DNA of 64,000 bases, from the NCBI RefSeq assembly GCF_019393635.1, contig NC_057863.1, forward strand, positions 34,097,857 through 34,161,856, written 5' to 3'. Below the pieces are notes generated by a model, which saw only the letters and a program-made list of their open reading frames with translations, did no database searches and had not been told where the DNA came from. Below, in pieces: positions 63,957 to 64,000 of this stretch. The stretch comes from Dromiciops gliroides (Eukaryota; Chordata; Mammalia; Microbiotheria; Microbiotheriidae). The position numbers and the translations under genes are program-made. Positions within the stretch are counted from its first letter, which is position 1. Each line of letters begins with the position of its first letter.

Positions 63957-64000
<44 letters not shown>
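63957..64000 (+). repeat. (CT)n microsatellite running off the window
   Basis: About 21 CT units reaching the last base; full length unknown. Confidence 0.97.

Overview
This window reads as nuclear DNA of a marsupial, most likely an Australian one. The main evidence is about nineteen copies of a roughly 145-bp tRNA-derived SINE (5' end GGGGCAGCTAGGTGGC, 3' end CAAGTCACTTAACCCC plus an A-rich tail) that matches what I remember of the WSINE1/Mar1 family. Between them lie older mammalian layers: MIR/CORE-SINEs, L2 and CR1/L3 LINE pieces, hAT and mariner MITEs, composite SINEs with an RTE-like 3' tail, and marsupial LTRs. Family names are from memory, not from a search. The window is also rich in microsatellites.

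I found no complete protein-coding gene. The longest open frames are translated tetranucleotide or GA/CT repeats, SINE antisense frames, or chance frames. The window is therefore intergenic or intronic. Three gene-related items stand out: an RPS15A processed pseudogene (about 51.67-52.08 kb), a degenerate 5S rRNA pseudogene (about 61.8 kb), and a candidate 84-bp coding exon on the minus strand at 63376-63459, beside a small CpG-rich patch.

Layout. 0-5 kb: an old SINE split by a hAT MITE, L2/MIR, a solo LTR (2923-3294) and a second hAT MITE. 5-20 kb: GA and TG repeats, several WSINE-like copies, L2 and CR1/L3 fragments. 20-21.1 kb: little recognisable repeat. 21-33 kb: MIR, SINEs, a tandem duplication (29271-29637) and a long TCTA repeat. 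32.4-34.6 kb: two old SINEs, each hit by a hAT element at the same internal site. 34.7-36.9 kb: a degenerate non-LTR retrotransposon with reverse-transcriptase remnants and a nested SINE. 37-50 kb: L2, MIR, a palindromic mariner-type MITE, and repeat-poor blocks. 51-53 kb: an L2-like repeat carrying the RPS15A pseudogene and, at its end, a second solo LTR. 54-56 kb: a long L2-like copy. 56.3-57.5 kb: repeat-poor. 57542-58151: a palindromic, head-to-head LTR structure. 58-62.8 kb: SINEs, the 5S pseudogene and a SINE-tail microsatellite. 63-64 kb: repeat-poor, CpG-bearing sequence with the candidate exon.

The most unusual object is the palindromic LTR. One LTR copy is fused to an inverted second copy at a 7-bp microhomology, and the whole unit is flanked by a 4-bp target-site duplication, so it appears to have integrated as one molecule. 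The second strongest pattern is repeated hAT insertion at one CTCTAGGC-like site in three separate copies of the same old SINE.
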